From the NCBI RefSeq assembly GCF_000304475.1, contig NC_018948.1, positions 496,001-560,000 on the forward strand: a stretch of 64,000 nucleotides of DNA, in the 5' to 3' direction. Shown here in pieces: positions 40,790-51,157 of the stretch. The first letter of the stretch is position 1; each line of letters begins with the position of its first letter. This stretch comes from Kazachstania africana CBS 2517. Its lineage: Eukaryota > Ascomycota > Saccharomycetes > Saccharomycetales > Saccharomycetaceae. Under the pieces are notes generated by a model. It worked only from the letters and a program-made list of their open reading frames with translations. It searched no databases and was not told the DNA's origin. The position numbers and the translations under genes are program-made.

Positions 40790-42454
40790 ATGTTACTCAA
40801 AACTCTAAGTTTGCTAACTTCTGGTCTTGTTTTAGCCAACCAAGTGATTGCTGACGACCTTCCAGCCATTGAAATCAGTGGTAACAAATTCTTCTACTCT
40901 AATAACGGTTCACAATTTTATATCAGAGGTGTTGCTTACCAAGCTGATACAGCCAATAGTACGTCCGGTAGTACTATCAACGATCCATTAGCTGATTATG
41001 ATACTTGTTCTAGAGATATTCCATACTTACAACAATTAGACACTAATGTTATTCGTGTGTACGCAGTTAATACTTCTTTAGACCATAGCGAATGTATGCA
41101 AGCTTTGAATGATGCCGGTATCTACGTTATTGCCGATTTATCTGAGCCAGCAAACTCTATTAACAGGGCCAGTCCATCTTGGACCGTTGACATGTTCGAC
41201 CGTTACAAGGAAGTTGTTGACATGTTCTCGAACTACACAAACGTCTTAGGTTTCTTCGCTGGTAATGAGGTCACCAACAATTACACGAATTCTGATGCTT
41301 CTGCTTTCGTCAAGGCTGCCGTTAGAGATACTAAACAGTACATCAGCGATCAAGGTTACAGATCTATTCCTGTTGGCTACTCTTCTAACGATGACGCTGA
41401 CACCAGAGTCTTCATCGCCGATTACTTCGCTTGCGGTGATGACGATGTCAAGGCTGATTTCTACGGTATTAACATGTACGAATGGTGTGGTAGTTCCACT
41501 TTCAAGACTTCTGGTTACTCTGACAGAACTCAAGAGTTTAAAAACTTAAGTATTCCACTTTTCTTTTCCGAATATGGTTGTAACGAAGTCACACCAAGAC
41601 AATTCACTGAAGTTCAAGCTCTTTATGGTAGTGACATGACCGACGTCTGGTCCGGTGGTATCGTTTATATGTACTTCGAAGAAACAAACAACTACGGTTT
41701 AGTCAGTATCGATGATGGCGACGTTAAAACGTTAAGTGATTTCAACAATTATTCTAAAAAAATTCACAGTATCTCTCCAACTTCTACTAACTCTGCCTCT
41801 TACACTCCATCTTCAACTTCCTTAAGCTGCCCAACTGAATATAAATACTGGAAAGCCTCTACCGACTTACCACCAACTCCAGATAACAATTTGTGTTCAT
41901 GTATGAACGCTGCTAGCTCCTGTGTTGTTGCTGATAGTGTTGATTCTGATAACTACGCCGATCTGTTCGATTACGTTTGTGGTGTCATCTCTTGTGACGG
42001 AATTTCTGTCAATGGTACCAGTGGTGAATATGGTGCTTACTCCTTTTGTTCTTCCAAAGAACAATTAAACTTCGTCTTAAACTTATACTACGAATCAGAA
42101 GGTGGTTCTTCCTCCGCTTGTGACTTCAGTGGTTCTGCTACTCTTCAATCCGCTACCACTCAAGCCGGTTGCTCCTCTGCTTTGAAGGAAATTGGTAGTA
42201 TTGGTACCAACTCAGCAACCGATTCAGCTACTTTCGTTTCTGGCGGCTCTGCTGCTAAGACTAGTTCTGCTAGCTCATCTGAAGCAAGCAGCAAAAGCAG
42301 TGGTTCTTCTTCTTCTTCTTCTTCTTCTGCATCTGCTACTAGCACCAAGTCGAGTTCTGCTCAGGCAAACTTCAGAGTTAACCTAGCTCAAGTTATTTTA
42401 TCATGTGTGGTTAGTGTTTCCGTTGCAGCTGGTGTTTCTTTCGCTTTAATCTGA
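40790..42454 (+). CDS. GAS1: GPI-anchored beta-1,3-glucanosyltransferase Gas1
   Basis: The 554-residue protein cuts and re-joins beta-1,3-glucan chains at the cell surface. It has a signal peptide (1-21), a GH72 domain (about 22-335) with catalytic Glu160 in [12 protein letters not shown] and Glu261 in FFSEYGCNE, a cysteine-rich CBM43/X8 domain (about 350-455), a Ser-rich stretch (480-525) and a hydrophobic tail for GPI attachment. Length is close to S. cerevisiae Gas1 (about 559) and both catalytic positions are within one residue. Codon use is strongly biased towards preferred codons. It lies directly after FKS3 on the same strand, as in S. cerevisiae. Confidence 0.98.
   Translation: MLLKTLSLLTSGLVLANQVIADDLPAIEISGNKFFYSNNGSQFYIRGVAYQADTANSTSGSTINDPLADYDTCSRDIPYLQQLDTNVIRVYAVNTSLDHSECMQALNDAGIYVIADLSEPANSINRASPSWTVDMFDRYKEVVDMFSNYTNVLGFFAGNEVTNNYTNSDASAFVKAAVRDTKQYISDQGYRSIPVGYSSNDDADTRVFIADYFACGDDDVKADFYGINMYEWCGSSTFKTSGYSDRTQEFKNLSIPLFFSEYGCNEVTPRQFTEVQALYGSDMTDVWSGGIVYMYFEETNNYGLVSIDDGDVKTLSDFNNYSKKIHSISPTSTNSASYTPSSTSLSCPTEYKYWKASTDLPPTPDNNLCSCMNAASSCVVADSVDSDNYADLFDYVCGVISCDGISVNGTSGEYGAYSFCSSKEQLNFVLNLYYESEGGSSSACDFSGSATLQSATTQAGCSSALKEIGSIGTNSATDSATFVSGGSAAKTSSASSSEASSKSSGSSSSSSSSASATSTKSSSAQANFRVNLAQVILSCVVSVSVAAGVSFALI
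42304..42328 (+). repeat. TTC trinucleotide repeat in the GAS1 serine tract
   Basis: About eight TTC/TCT units encode a run of Ser in the linker before the GPI signal. The frame is intact. Such runs vary in length between strains. Confidence 0.8.
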
Positions 42455-42734
42455 GCAGATTCTCAGTAGGTACCATTAGTTTATATTTTAAATATAGGTT
42501 TTTCTAGTTTTACAGAATATAGTTATTCTTTTTCGATTATTTATTAACAAAAATGTAATATGTTTATCATAATGAAATAACTATTATATACATAAATATG
42601 TCATCGACCATTTGAAGAAGGTAAACGGCTACTTTAATATGGTAAATATAATAGATGCAAAGATCTATAGTACAACAATGGTGATGGTTGCAGCACTAAT
42701 AGTGAAAGTATTTTTTTTTCTCTCACTGTATTAT

Positions 42735-45700
42735 TTAGGAAAACCAACGCTGAATAGTTTGCATGTAATCATCTGGATATCTTTGAAGCATGGCCATAGC
42801 ATCGTTCTGTGGTAATGTACTTAGTAATTTCTTTAATGATCCTACTACAAGCTCGGCAGTTTTGCCACCAATTGACTTATGATGTAAAGCTAAAACGACG
42901 TTATTAACAATAATTGGAATATTAGAAGGCTCACAGATTATAGGGGAATTGGAATCAATAAGGTGACTTAAATACATGTAGTTGAAGGAAGCGGCCTCTT
43001 CATCAACAGTAGTTGGCAAAGATTTGAACCACGTAGAAGTATATTCATCAACCTTTGGGATGTTTGAATTGAATGCATAAAGAATCTTAGCAATTGCAGC
43101 ACTAGCATTTTCGGTAGCAGATTGGTTCTCTTCATTCTTAGCTTCAGGAATATTGATGACTTGCAGCAAAGTTTCTAGTGATGAGACGCAAATTTCTCCA
43201 TATGTATTTGGTGCAAATTGAGCACATACACCGATAATGTATGCGGATGCTTGACGTAGTTGTGGTTCTGGTGAAACGAGGAATGATTTGACTTTTTCAA
43301 TGAAAGAATCTTTGAAAGAGGCTGTAACATCCCCATAATATTGTATGATATCACCAATTGCTACAAGTGAGAAAAGTAATAAAATAACTTCAGTGTCTTG
43401 TAAGTAAGTTTGGATCAATGGCCATATTATCTGAATGTATGGCAAGAATGTTTGACCAGAAGTTTTCATTATAGATGAAAGAGATTTATTAATTTCATCT
43501 AGTAAATCTTCGTCGGTAAATTCGTCAAGTTCGTCATCAAGGCCTTCATTATATTCATCAGCCTCATTATGACGTTCCTTAATCCTTTCAAAGACATCGC
43601 TCAAGTTATTAGTAACACCCTTTACGTATTGAGGCAATAGTTCTTCATTGAGAGAAACATTGCTCATCACGGTCATACCGTCTACCAAAGCGGTATGGTA
43701 AGCTTGGGTGATCTCTAACATTGGTTCGGTATTGATGCCACCAATTAATTTAGCGGAGGCAAATTGCCACAATTGTAATATTTCTTCGTTTTGGGATCCA
43801 GAAGCACTAACTAAGCAATTTAACAGAATTGGAATTAAAGATGCACCAGTGGCACGAACACCATCATGCAAGTAAAAATCGATTGCTGGAATTGCAATCT
43901 CGCTTAATATTTCTTTGACATAATTTGCGAACCGTTCCTTCAAGATACTTGCATAAAGCTGTAATAGTTCCATTGCAGAAACTTTGTCGTCCAAAATCGA
44001 AGTGTGGATGGCAATATGTTTACCTTGAATTTGTACAACATCCCATTCAGAATACTTTTGGAATTCTGCAGCTTCTTCTTCTTCAATCAGACTTACATCC
44101 TGTGTAGCTTTAGCAGTTTCTAAAAGTGGTGGTAATACAACAGGTAGTAAAGGAACAAAATCAGCCCCTAAAATTTTACATATTCTACCCCATCCATGCT
44201 CCAAGTATGATCTGATAGATTCGTTTTCATCATCAACAGAGTTTGATTGGTGTGCTAATAAAAGATTTATCAATTCCTGGGAATGTTCTGAAAATTTCTG
44301 TTTACCGACAGCGGCAGCGATGAGAGTTGCACATTCAATACATTTCCCCTTTAGAACACCGTTACTATCAACATTTTCCATTTTCAAAACGTTTAATAGT
44401 AATGGCATTAACGTATCATAATATTTGATAAATTTAGTCTTTGCGGCTTCTGCAATGAATGCAATTGTAGTCAAAGCTTGCTCTTGAACATAAAGTTTAT
44501 TACTTTGTAAGAGTGTTAATAAGTTGGTCAATAAACTGTCTAGATATGGTTCAAGAATACCTTGATTGGCTTGTTCAGAGAAGTTCACTAAAGCTGCAGC
44601 TGCATGGGTTTGAACTCTATCGAGGGATTCCGGGGTCAATTTTGAAATTAAAGCAGGAACAATTCTATCATGGGAAGTTCTTTGAATTAATGGAGCAAAA
44701 TCAGTAGAAATTTGACCTAATACATTACAACAACCGTACTGAACTCTTGGATGTGGATCGTTGATTAAGGAAATGACCATATCAAGAATTTTTGGAATTT
44801 CACCTATTAAGACGTCTTGACAACCTTCTGCAGCAGAAGATAAGGCCATCATTGCTGCAAATCTTTCTCTCCATTCACTTGATTTAACCATTTGTTGTAA
44901 ATATTGGAATAAAGTTGGAGCCAAATACTCACCACCTAATTTTAAAGAAACACGATCTAAGGATTGACGTGCATGATCGTATGTGACCTCTTCTTCATCT
45001 TCAGTGTCATCTGACTCTCTCCATTCAGAAGCTTCATCATCATCAAAGGAGACTTCTGTCATCATTAACAGAGTATTCATTACAAGGGATTGAGAGTAAT
45101 TTGGATTGGATTTACACATTTGAGGAGCATTTTCACTGAATACAGTTAATAATTCCAATGCTGTAGTTCTTGCGTGCGTTTCTAAATCCTTATTTTTGAT
45201 GACAATATCGGAGAATTGAATAATTTGGTCAAACATACCTTTGAATAATCTTGGAGCCAATTCTACTAATTCGATTAGGGACTCAAAAACGGAAGCTAAA
45301 GCGTCATCTTTATTGTCATCCAAGAATTTAGGCAAACTGTTCAATAGACTTGGTAGTAAAACACCAATATTAGACCAATGAACTTTTGGTAATTGTTTGA
45401 AATAACCGACAAATGCAGTGACAGCTGATATCTTTACTTCGTCGTTTGCATCTGTGAAACCTGCTTCAAACACAGGCAAAACATTTGCTACATCGACCGC
45501 GTTGATTAGATGTGGTACAGAAGCCAAAATTCTGAAACTGGACTCTCTGAATATAGGATCTTGATTTTTCAAAAATTCCACGATGGCCTGTAATAGTTCC
45601 GGCCAAGCAGGCAATTCTTCTATGGCACATTCTGAAATAGCATCTGAAAGCTTGTGCCTTATATCCTTGGGTCTCTCGCAAACGAACCCTTTCAAAAGAG

Positions 45701-46010
45701 TCGACCTTATATGAAGTAAAGCATTTTCGCTGATATGAGAAATGTTTTTAGCAATAATAACAGTCTTAGACGAAGGAGGAGCCCTAAGAGCCAGTTTTCT
45801 GAACAGAACCGCAGAAAGAGCAGCTATAGTTAGATCCTGCGAGAGCGAAGCCTGTTCAGCAAGAAAGATCAATAGTGGCTCGATGTTCTCGGCGGTGATC
45901 CAATTTTGATTCAGACTTTTCTCAGCAGCAGAACGGATCTCATTGTTTGGAGAAGCAAACCCCTGAAGAATCTCAATCAAGGCATCTTGATATCCCTGAG
46001 AAGTACTCAT
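42735..46010 (-). CDS. PSE1: Karyopherin/importin beta Pse1 (Kap121)
   Basis: The 1091-residue protein is built of HEAT repeats throughout and matches Pse1/Kap121 (about 1089), a nuclear import receptor for ribosomal proteins and transcription factors such as Pho4. Conserved stretches include SSFRILASVPHLIN, the acidic loop ESDDTEDEEEVTYDHARQ near 340, DPHPRVQYGCCNVLGQ and PQLRQASAYIIGVCAQF. The frame opens with GTG at 46049; the first ATG is 46010 (MSTSQGYQDAL). It lies after GAS1, converging on it. The S. cerevisiae neighbour NIP1 (YMR309C) is absent here. Confidence 0.97.
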   Translation of the reverse strand: MSTSQGYQDALIEILQGFASPNNEIRSAAEKSLNQNWITAENIEPLLIFLAEQASLSQDLTIAALSAVLFRKLALRAPPSSKTVIIAKNISHISENALLHIRSTLLKGFVCERPKDIRHKLSDAISECAIEELPAWPELLQAIVEFLKNQDPIFRESSFRILASVPHLINAVDVANVLPVFEAGFTDANDEVKISAVTAFVGYFKQLPKVHWSNIGVLLPSLLNSLPKFLDDNKDDALASVFESLIELVELAPRLFKGMFDQIIQFSDIVIKNKDLETHARTTALELLTVFSENAPQMCKSNPNYSQSLVMNTLLMMTEVSFDDDEASEWRESDDTEDEEEVTYDHARQSLDRVSLKLGGEYLAPTLFQYLQQMVKSSEWRERFAAMMALSSAAEGCQDVLIGEIPKILDMVISLINDPHPRVQYGCCNVLGQISTDFAPLIQRTSHDRIVPALISKLTPESLDRVQTHAAAALVNFSEQANQGILEPYLDSLLTNLLTLLQSNKLYVQEQALTTIAFIAEAAKTKFIKYYDTLMPLLLNVLKMENVDSNGVLKGKCIECATLIAAAVGKQKFSEHSQELINLLLAHQSNSVDDENESIRSYLEHGWGRICKILGADFVPLLPVVLPPLLETAKATQDVSLIEEEEAAEFQKYSEWDVVQIQGKHIAIHTSILDDKVSAMELLQLYASILKERFANYVKEILSEIAIPAIDFYLHDGVRATGASLIPILLNCLVSASGSQNEEILQLWQFASAKLIGGINTEPMLEITQAYHTALVDGMTVMSNVSLNEELLPQYVKGVTNNLSDVFERIKERHNEADEYNEGLDDELDEFTDEDLLDEINKSLSSIMKTSGQTFLPYIQIIWPLIQTYLQDTEVILLLFSLVAIGDIIQYYGDVTASFKDSFIEKVKSFLVSPEPQLRQASAYIIGVCAQFAPNTYGEICVSSLETLLQVINIPEAKNEENQSATENASAAIAKILYAFNSNIPKVDEYTSTWFKSLPTTVDEEAASFNYMYLSHLIDSNSPIICEPSNIPIIVNNVVLALHHKSIGGKTAELVVGSLKKLLSTLPQNDAMAMLQRYPDDYMQTIQRWFS

Positions 46011-46218
46011 TATAGCGCGGCTACTATGCTTATAATCCAACTTCGACACCTGTTAAATTTCATCAACTTTTGTAATTGGCAAGCTCTAAATTTTTCACCA
46101 GTGGGCCTACTGATTTGAAAAAAATTTTACGTCCTCGTCCAACACGATGGCAATAGCACAGCGAACATATCATAAAGAGAGTCGATTAAATCGCATGAGA
46201 AAGTGGTATATATTTGAA

Positions 46219-47274
46219 TTATAAATACGAGTGTAGTGCTGTTAGAGCGATCATGCAACTGTCTTCGATGTTTATGTTTCCTTGCGGGGCAGCGCCAGGC
46301 AGTTCTATCTGGCCGTCGAAGAATTGATGAGCACCGTCACAACCGTCAAATTGGTCTTTACACTTGTTGAATGAGGTCTTGATGTGGTCCCATTTGCCGC
46401 ATACGAGTAATACGTTTGCCGGCTCTTCATTGGAGTCTGATCTGATGATTTTCTCGATTTGTGACACTTTTGTTTCTACTTTATGGTATTTCTTCAGATT
46501 TTCATTGTAGTAATAGTCACCGCTATTGATCCAAATGGCCTGGGAGTAGCCTTTAGAGAATGCAGATTCAGTGAAAATATCTCCAAAGGATTTTGCTATT
46601 CTGACATGGTACCCATAGGACGAATTTGCACCGACAAAATCACCGTAAGCTTCTATTGGCGACACGACTTTCTTTTCTACGATGTCTACGGTGACTCTAA
46701 CGTTTGTTGGAACCAATTGAGATTTCAGTTCCAAGGTCTCTGCTTTACCGATATTTATGTATTTTGTCTGTTTAAACTCTTTCTTAGCGTCAGGATGTGT
46801 CATTCTAATAGAAAGGCCTTCTCTGTAACGGCCTTCATTTGCTTCCAAGTATCTCATGAAGGGGAGGTTCAATATTCTTGGTAACTTCGACGCAATCTTG
46901 AAATACCCTAAATATTGCTTCTTAAACACAGATTTTATCAAATATGGAGGTGTGACGAAATACTGTAAAAGTGATGCCATCAACATCGAATCGGTGATCT
47001 TGGATTCACTATTTCTGCTCCCTTGATCGAGTATCACGATCTCTGCAACGTTGAAAAGAGTAGCAGCCTTGGCGATCTGGTACAGCGTATGCGTTATCTG
47101 GTCTAAATTGGAACATGAATTTAAAATACTCGTAGGTATACATAAAGAATAGTTGATACTCTTTGATAAAACTTTAATCGGTTTCTTGCTCTTCTTTAAA
47201 GGTAAGTTCGGTTTTTTAATTTTCAAATCATCTTTCTTCACTTTCTTGGAGTTTACTACCTTATTAATAGCCAT
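46219..47274 (-). CDS. SPOUT-type RNA methyltransferase-like protein, homologue of YMR310C/YGR283C
   Basis: The 351-residue protein resembles the paired S. cerevisiae proteins YMR310C and YGR283C, members of the C9orf114/SPOUT family of putative RNA methyltransferases. The N-terminal 35 residues are highly basic (KKVKKDDLKIKKP, KKSKKPIKVL), as in nucleolar proteins. The body starts LCIPTSILNSCSNLDQITHTL and contains the insertion domain and the C-terminal trefoil-knot segment LLVCGKWDHIKTSF to SCMIALTALHSYL. The upstream region carries a PAC and two RRPE elements, a ribosome-biogenesis signature. Position between PSE1 and GLC8 fits YMR310C. The substrate is not known to me. Confidence 0.9.
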   Translation of the reverse strand: MAINKVVNSKKVKKDDLKIKKPNLPLKKSKKPIKVLSKSINYSLCIPTSILNSCSNLDQITHTLYQIAKAATLFNVAEIVILDQGSRNSESKITDSMLMASLLQYFVTPPYLIKSVFKKQYLGYFKIASKLPRILNLPFMRYLEANEGRYREGLSIRMTHPDAKKEFKQTKYINIGKAETLELKSQLVPTNVRVTVDIVEKKVVSPIEAYGDFVGANSSYGYHVRIAKSFGDIFTESAFSKGYSQAIWINSGDYYYNENLKKYHKVETKVSQIEKIIRSDSNEEPANVLLVCGKWDHIKTSFNKCKDQFDGCDGAHQFFDGQIELPGAAPQGNINIEDSCMIALTALHSYL

Positions 47275-47672
47275 GACTGACTAGTTATGCTTAAAATCCT
47301 CACCTGTTAACAGCATTATATGGCTAATATCTCAATATTTCTTAAAGCTCATCGCAAAAATTTGGACTTGAAAAATTTTCCAGGACTCACCCGGCTACCT
47401 TGTCTCGTCGCCATAGTAATATATATAGATAGAGAGCCTTTGAGGACTCAGTGGCTTGCTGGACTCTGGGGCACTCAATGGTACACTTGTCTCTCTATTT
47501 ATTGCATTTGCTAGTGGGCGAATCTCCACTGGTCTGCACAATTTGTCTCGAAATGCAACTTGGAGTAAACGTATTACACTGTTCTAATATAAAAAATTAT
47601 ATGATGCGAAGAAACATGTCAACTTTCCTCCATGATGAGTTCAGAGCTTTACAAAGTGACTAATTATTGCAA
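47275..47672. other. Upstream region of the YMR310C homologue and 3' flank of GLC8
   Basis: About 400 bases. The first 110 hold PAC and RRPE motifs (listed separately). The rest (47400-47670) shows a GC-richer patch followed by AT-rich sequence. No gene is supported. Confidence 0.5.
47346..47380 (-). promoter_or_regulatory. PAC plus two RRPE elements upstream of the YMR310C homologue
   Basis: AGCTCATCGC at 47346-47355 is a perfect PAC element (GCGATGAGCT on the gene strand), 72 bases before the ATG. AAAAATTT at 47356-47363 and TGAAAAATTTTC at 47369-47380 match the RRPE core. In S. cerevisiae this pair, bound by Dot6/Tod6 and Stb3, marks ribosome-biogenesis genes. Confidence 0.7.
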
Positions 47673-48275
47673 CTAATCTTCATTTTCTCCGTCATCTTCG
47701 TACTCAAGATCAAACTGTTTCCTATTTTTGAAAACTTCTTTGACATTATAATGTTTCTTCCTCATTTCTTCAAATCTTTTGTGCTTGGCCTCAGCACTCT
47801 CTTCTTCGTCCATGGACTCGATTTGGTCGTTGTCATTAGCACGATCCTCATTATTTAATACAGGTTCCCCCAAAGAGAAATTGTTCAAATCGTCATCTTT
47901 CCCAATATCATTATTGTTTGCCTCGTCGTCCTCGTCATCATCCTCTCTGTAGTATTCCCCCGTAGGATCCACTGCACCTTGATAAGGCGTCTTTGGCTCA
48001 TCGACATGGATATCCTGATACTGCAATTTTGTCACTTCATTTTCATCCAAGTTTTCCTGATTCCATTGCAATCTTTCCAAATCGTGTTCATGCTTCAACA
48101 GCAGCGAATCTTTCGGTAACAACTTGCCATGCTCTTGACTATCTTTCTTCTTCGAAGTAAGTTTCGCATTCAATTGCGTATTCTTATACACTTGTTTCCT
48201 GAACTCCGTTATTGACTCCGGATCATCTCTATTTCTCTCCTCATTGGATACTGCATTCTTTAATATACCACCCAT
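47673..48275 (-). CDS. GLC8: Protein phosphatase 1 regulator Glc8 (inhibitor-2 family)
   Basis: The 200-residue acidic, probably unstructured protein matches Glc8 (about 229), which modulates the PP1 catalytic subunit Glc7. The N-terminal MGGILKN agrees with the GILK PP1-docking motif of inhibitor-2. The helix ERLQWNQENLDENE (67-80) corresponds to the inhibitor-2 segment that covers the PP1 active site. DEPKTPYQG carries Thr96, equivalent to the site phosphorylated by Pho85 in S. cerevisiae. The C-terminal half is rich in Asp, Glu and Asn. It follows the YMR310C homologue as in S. cerevisiae. A GTCACGTG site lies upstream at 48409-48416. Confidence 0.94.
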   Translation of the reverse strand: MGGILKNAVSNEERNRDDPESITEFRKQVYKNTQLNAKLTSKKKDSQEHGKLLPKDSLLLKHEHDLERLQWNQENLDENEVTKLQYQDIHVDEPKTPYQGAVDPTGEYYREDDDEDDEANNNDIGKDDDLNNFSLGEPVLNNEDRANDNDQIESMDEEESAEAKHKRFEEMRKKHYNVKEVFKNRKQFDLEYEDDGENED

Positions 48276-48508
48276 TGTACCAGACTTGTTTCGTTACACT
48301 TTGGCTTGCTTGCGTAATCAATCAAATGTGTGTGTGTGTAGTACTTCTTCTAACTATAAAATTTAAGGTTAGGGCCCAATTTTTGGAATTAAATATAGTC
48401 AGGCTTCGTCACGTGTGATTAACTAACGATATAGTATAAAGACAGTTTGAATACATAAATATATGAAAGAATGTGTATAGAATGGGGTGGATGATACTGT
48501 CCATTTGC

Positions 48509-49441
48509 TCAGTAGATCTTCTTCTTTTCATCGATGGATAACTTCCCAGCACCTGTGTTTGTGACCAGTAATAAGGCACCGATGATGCTTAAATTCTGGT
48601 AAAATTCGTACTTCAAATAGTCTCTCTCTGTTAGAGTGCGGAACCAGTAGTGGTTCAGATACATGTTGTAGAAGGCCAGAATAAATCCCAATACCAAGGA
48701 TGAGAGTTTCGTCTTGTATCCAATAGCGAAAAACACTGTGAAGACCATAGTCAAAAACAGTGTAATGTACGATTTATTGAAGGTAAATCCAATAAACATC
48801 AGCACTATGAGGATTCTACCGGCTAAAAGCAGGTAACTCTTCCTTTGACTGTTCTTATTCCCTAATTCTGGTAACATACCTGATGTGACCTTATTTTCTG
48901 CAAAGGTGTCACTCAATTCAATGAGCAAGCCACCAATGACACTGAAATTCCTTAGTAAGAATGGGGCACCTGTAACTAAACCGTAAACCAATGCCTGGAG
49001 CACAATACAGGCGCATAGTACCCCCGTAGTGTAAAATTTGTATTTGTTTAATATCAACAGTGTAGACCCCACAAACATCGAACAGGATACTACAGCAAGA
49101 AATAAATAAACGAAGAGTACTGGATAATGCTTCCATGCATGTAAATAAAATACTTGATCCTTCCACTGTGTGACAATTCTGATGGAATCCTCATAGAATG
49201 TTGCCACAATGAAAAATTTCGCAATTGTAGGGATGTATGGTTTCAATCTTATCACTATCGGGTAATCTGTCAATTCTTCTATCTTATCTGTGTAATGTTC
49301 AAATTTGTCCTTAAATTGTTTAAATTTATGTTGTAAATTAGCCTTATCAGAGACAGCGTTTTGTGAGGGGAAGTTTCTATTCCCTGTACCAAATGACGAT
49401 GCAGATGGCTGAAAACTGTTTACGGGACCTCTATAAGACAT
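48509..49441 (-). CDS. ERV29: COPII cargo receptor Erv29 (SURF4 family)
   Basis: The 310-residue multi-span membrane protein is the same length as S. cerevisiae Erv29, a receptor that packs soluble cargo such as pro-alpha-factor and carboxypeptidase Y into ER-derived vesicles. Seven or so hydrophobic segments run from about 100 to 290. The N-terminal 90 residues are cytosolic and polar. The extreme C-terminus KKKIY gives Lys at -3 and -4, a dilysine ER-retrieval signal. In S. cerevisiae it is YGR284C beside ZUO1 (YGR285C); both appear together here between chromosome XIII-type genes. PRC1, a known cargo, is in the same window but far away. Confidence 0.96.
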   Translation of the reverse strand: MSYRGPVNSFQPSASSFGTGNRNFPSQNAVSDKANLQHKFKQFKDKFEHYTDKIEELTDYPIVIRLKPYIPTIAKFFIVATFYEDSIRIVTQWKDQVFYLHAWKHYPVLFVYLFLAVVSCSMFVGSTLLILNKYKFYTTGVLCACIVLQALVYGLVTGAPFLLRNFSVIGGLLIELSDTFAENKVTSGMLPELGNKNSQRKSYLLLAGRILIVLMFIGFTFNKSYITLFLTMVFTVFFAIGYKTKLSSLVLGFILAFYNMYLNHYWFRTLTERDYLKYEFYQNLSIIGALLLVTNTGAGKLSIDEKKKIY

Positions 49442-49637
49442 GATGCGCCTATTCCAATCAAATCATCCTTGTTAACTACTCCCACACACTATTAATTTGA
49501 ACACTTCATCGATATTTTAAACTGAAAAAATGTCCGGTGTTGTTACCCGCAAGTACCTATCACAAGGCCAAATATGCATCCTATAGTTAAGTATATTCAT
49601 ATATATCTGTATGTATTCAGGTTTAGCACCGTTCTAT

Positions 49638-50939
49638 CTAAGCAAAGTAGGACAATAAACTGGCTGGTAACTTACCGGAATCGATCATGGCCTTGGCAGA
49701 CTCTTGTAAAATGGCCTTGGATTCAGAAGCATTGGCCTTGATCTTGGCAGCAACATCGACTAATTGTTCGTCATCAAAGGAGTCGACAATTAAACCTAAT
49801 TGTTCATCAATTGTGGCAGCTTGGTCAGCATCACCGAAGTAATCGTTGTCCTTACCAGCGTTACGGACGGCTCTCTTGTTCTTCTTCTTAGCAGCCTTGG
49901 CAGCTTCCTTGGACTTCTTCTTGTCAGCCTTAGCAGATGCAGCAGCAGCAGCTTCAGTTTCGGCCTTAGCCTTGGCTTCAGCTTCAGCCTTAGCTTTAGC
50001 TTCAGCTTCAGCTCTGGCACCAGCTTCTCTTTCCCATTTCTTTCTTTCTTTTTCCTTCTTTTCTTCTTCCTTGAACATCTTGATACGTGGATCTTCGTTC
50101 ATGGCCCTTTCGACAAGCTTGACTAATCTGGAGTTGTCAGCAGTCTTCTTCTTATCTCTGGCAGCCTTGTTTTTTCTTTCAATGTAACGTTTGTGGTCTC
50201 TGTTAGAGGAATCATCTGGGACATCTTCATCTAGGAATTCAAAGGTTCTCCAGGAGTCGAATCTGTGCCAGAAGGAATAGAAACTTTCAACGTCCTTCTT
50301 TTCGGTTTCCATGTCACCTAATTGTGGAGCTGGAGTTTTCTTAGAGAATCTAGCTTCGGATTCGAAAACTGGGCCCCAGGCTTCGAAGAAATCGTATTCA
50401 GAACCCTTCTTTGGTGGTTCAACATCAGCGACGAAATCACAGGAATCGTATTGCATTCTCTTCGTCTTATCAGTTAAAGTTTCAAAAGCCTTTTGGATAA
50501 TCTTGAAGAAAGCATCTTGTTCTAAACCGACACCAGCAGCAGATTGCTTGTCTGGATGGTACTTGACAACTTGTTTTCTGTGAGCCTTGATAATTTGGTT
50601 TTCAGTGGCGTTGTAACGTAATTTAGAAAGACCCATAGCGGCGTATAAATCAGCAGTCTTCCAGTCTCTAGCATCGTGATGTAACAAAGTTTCATCGGCT
50701 AATTCAATATCGAATAGTAATTCGTCTGGGTCAACGTTAGATTCTTCAACGTTCTTGACGTTTTCTTCAGCTTGAATCTTTTCGAATTCAGACCAGGTAT
50801 GGTTTCTTAAAGTTCTGGTAGCATGTTGTAAGAAAAATTTACCAACTGGTTCTAATGGGCGACGAGAGGTGCCAGTTAATTTGGCAGAGGTGTTGACATT
50901 GACACCAACGTCAGAGGTTAATGCTGGTAAAGTAAACAT
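49638..50939 (-). CDS. ZUO1: Ribosome-associated J-protein zuotin
   Basis: The 433-residue protein equals S. cerevisiae Zuo1 in length. With Ssz1 it forms the ribosome-associated complex that stimulates Ssb Hsp70 at the tunnel exit. The J domain (about 96-165) carries the HPD motif at 128-130 (VKYHPDKQ). The zuotin homology domain follows, then a long charged helix at about 280-370 with repeated AEAKAKAEAEAKAKAE-type sequence that binds rRNA, and a C-terminal four-helix bundle. The charged repeat gives long spurious open frames on other strands. PAC and RRPE motifs lie just upstream, suiting co-expression with ribosome-assembly genes. Confidence 0.97.
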   Translation of the reverse strand: MFTLPALTSDVGVNVNTSAKLTGTSRRPLEPVGKFFLQHATRTLRNHTWSEFEKIQAEENVKNVEESNVDPDELLFDIELADETLLHHDARDWKTADLYAAMGLSKLRYNATENQIIKAHRKQVVKYHPDKQSAAGVGLEQDAFFKIIQKAFETLTDKTKRMQYDSCDFVADVEPPKKGSEYDFFEAWGPVFESEARFSKKTPAPQLGDMETEKKDVESFYSFWHRFDSWRTFEFLDEDVPDDSSNRDHKRYIERKNKAARDKKKTADNSRLVKLVERAMNEDPRIKMFKEEEKKEKERKKWEREAGARAEAEAKAKAEAEAKAKAETEAAAAASAKADKKKSKEAAKAAKKKNKRAVRNAGKDNDYFGDADQAATIDEQLGLIVDSFDDEQLVDVAAKIKANASESKAILQESAKAMIDSGKLPASLLSYFA

Positions 50940-51023
50940 TATTTTGGATGGTTTATTGATATCTGTCTAATGGTTTGCAAGTTCTAATTAGAAAATTTTT
51001 CTTCTCAACAATAAAATTTTCAT

Positions 51024-51047
51024 GCTCATCGCAAAATGAAAAATTTA
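51024..51047 (-). promoter_or_regulatory. PAC and RRPE elements upstream of ZUO1
   Basis: GCTCATCGC at 51024-51032 (GCGATGAGC on the gene strand) lies 85 bases before the ZUO1 ATG, next to TGAAAAATTTA at 51037-51047. A further AAAATTTTC is at 51013-51021. The arrangement repeats that at the YMR310C homologue. Confidence 0.65.
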
Positions 51048-51157
51048 CGAATACTTCATTTCGAAACCTGGAAGGGTCATTCTTAAATTAATCATAAATA
51101 TTTATATATATTACATGTGAAGGTATTTGATTAGAGATGGCTCCTTGCTCATGTCTT

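Noticed and set aside
48409..48500. GTCACGTG followed by AT-rich DNA, as a point centromere
   Set aside because: No CDEIII-like CCGAA core follows at the right distance; it is better read as a Cbf1 site near GLC8. The same holds for sites at 710, 11732 and 34782.
49796..50187. Long frames on both strands within ZUO1
   Set aside because: They are mirror translations of the Ala/Glu/Lys repeat coding region.
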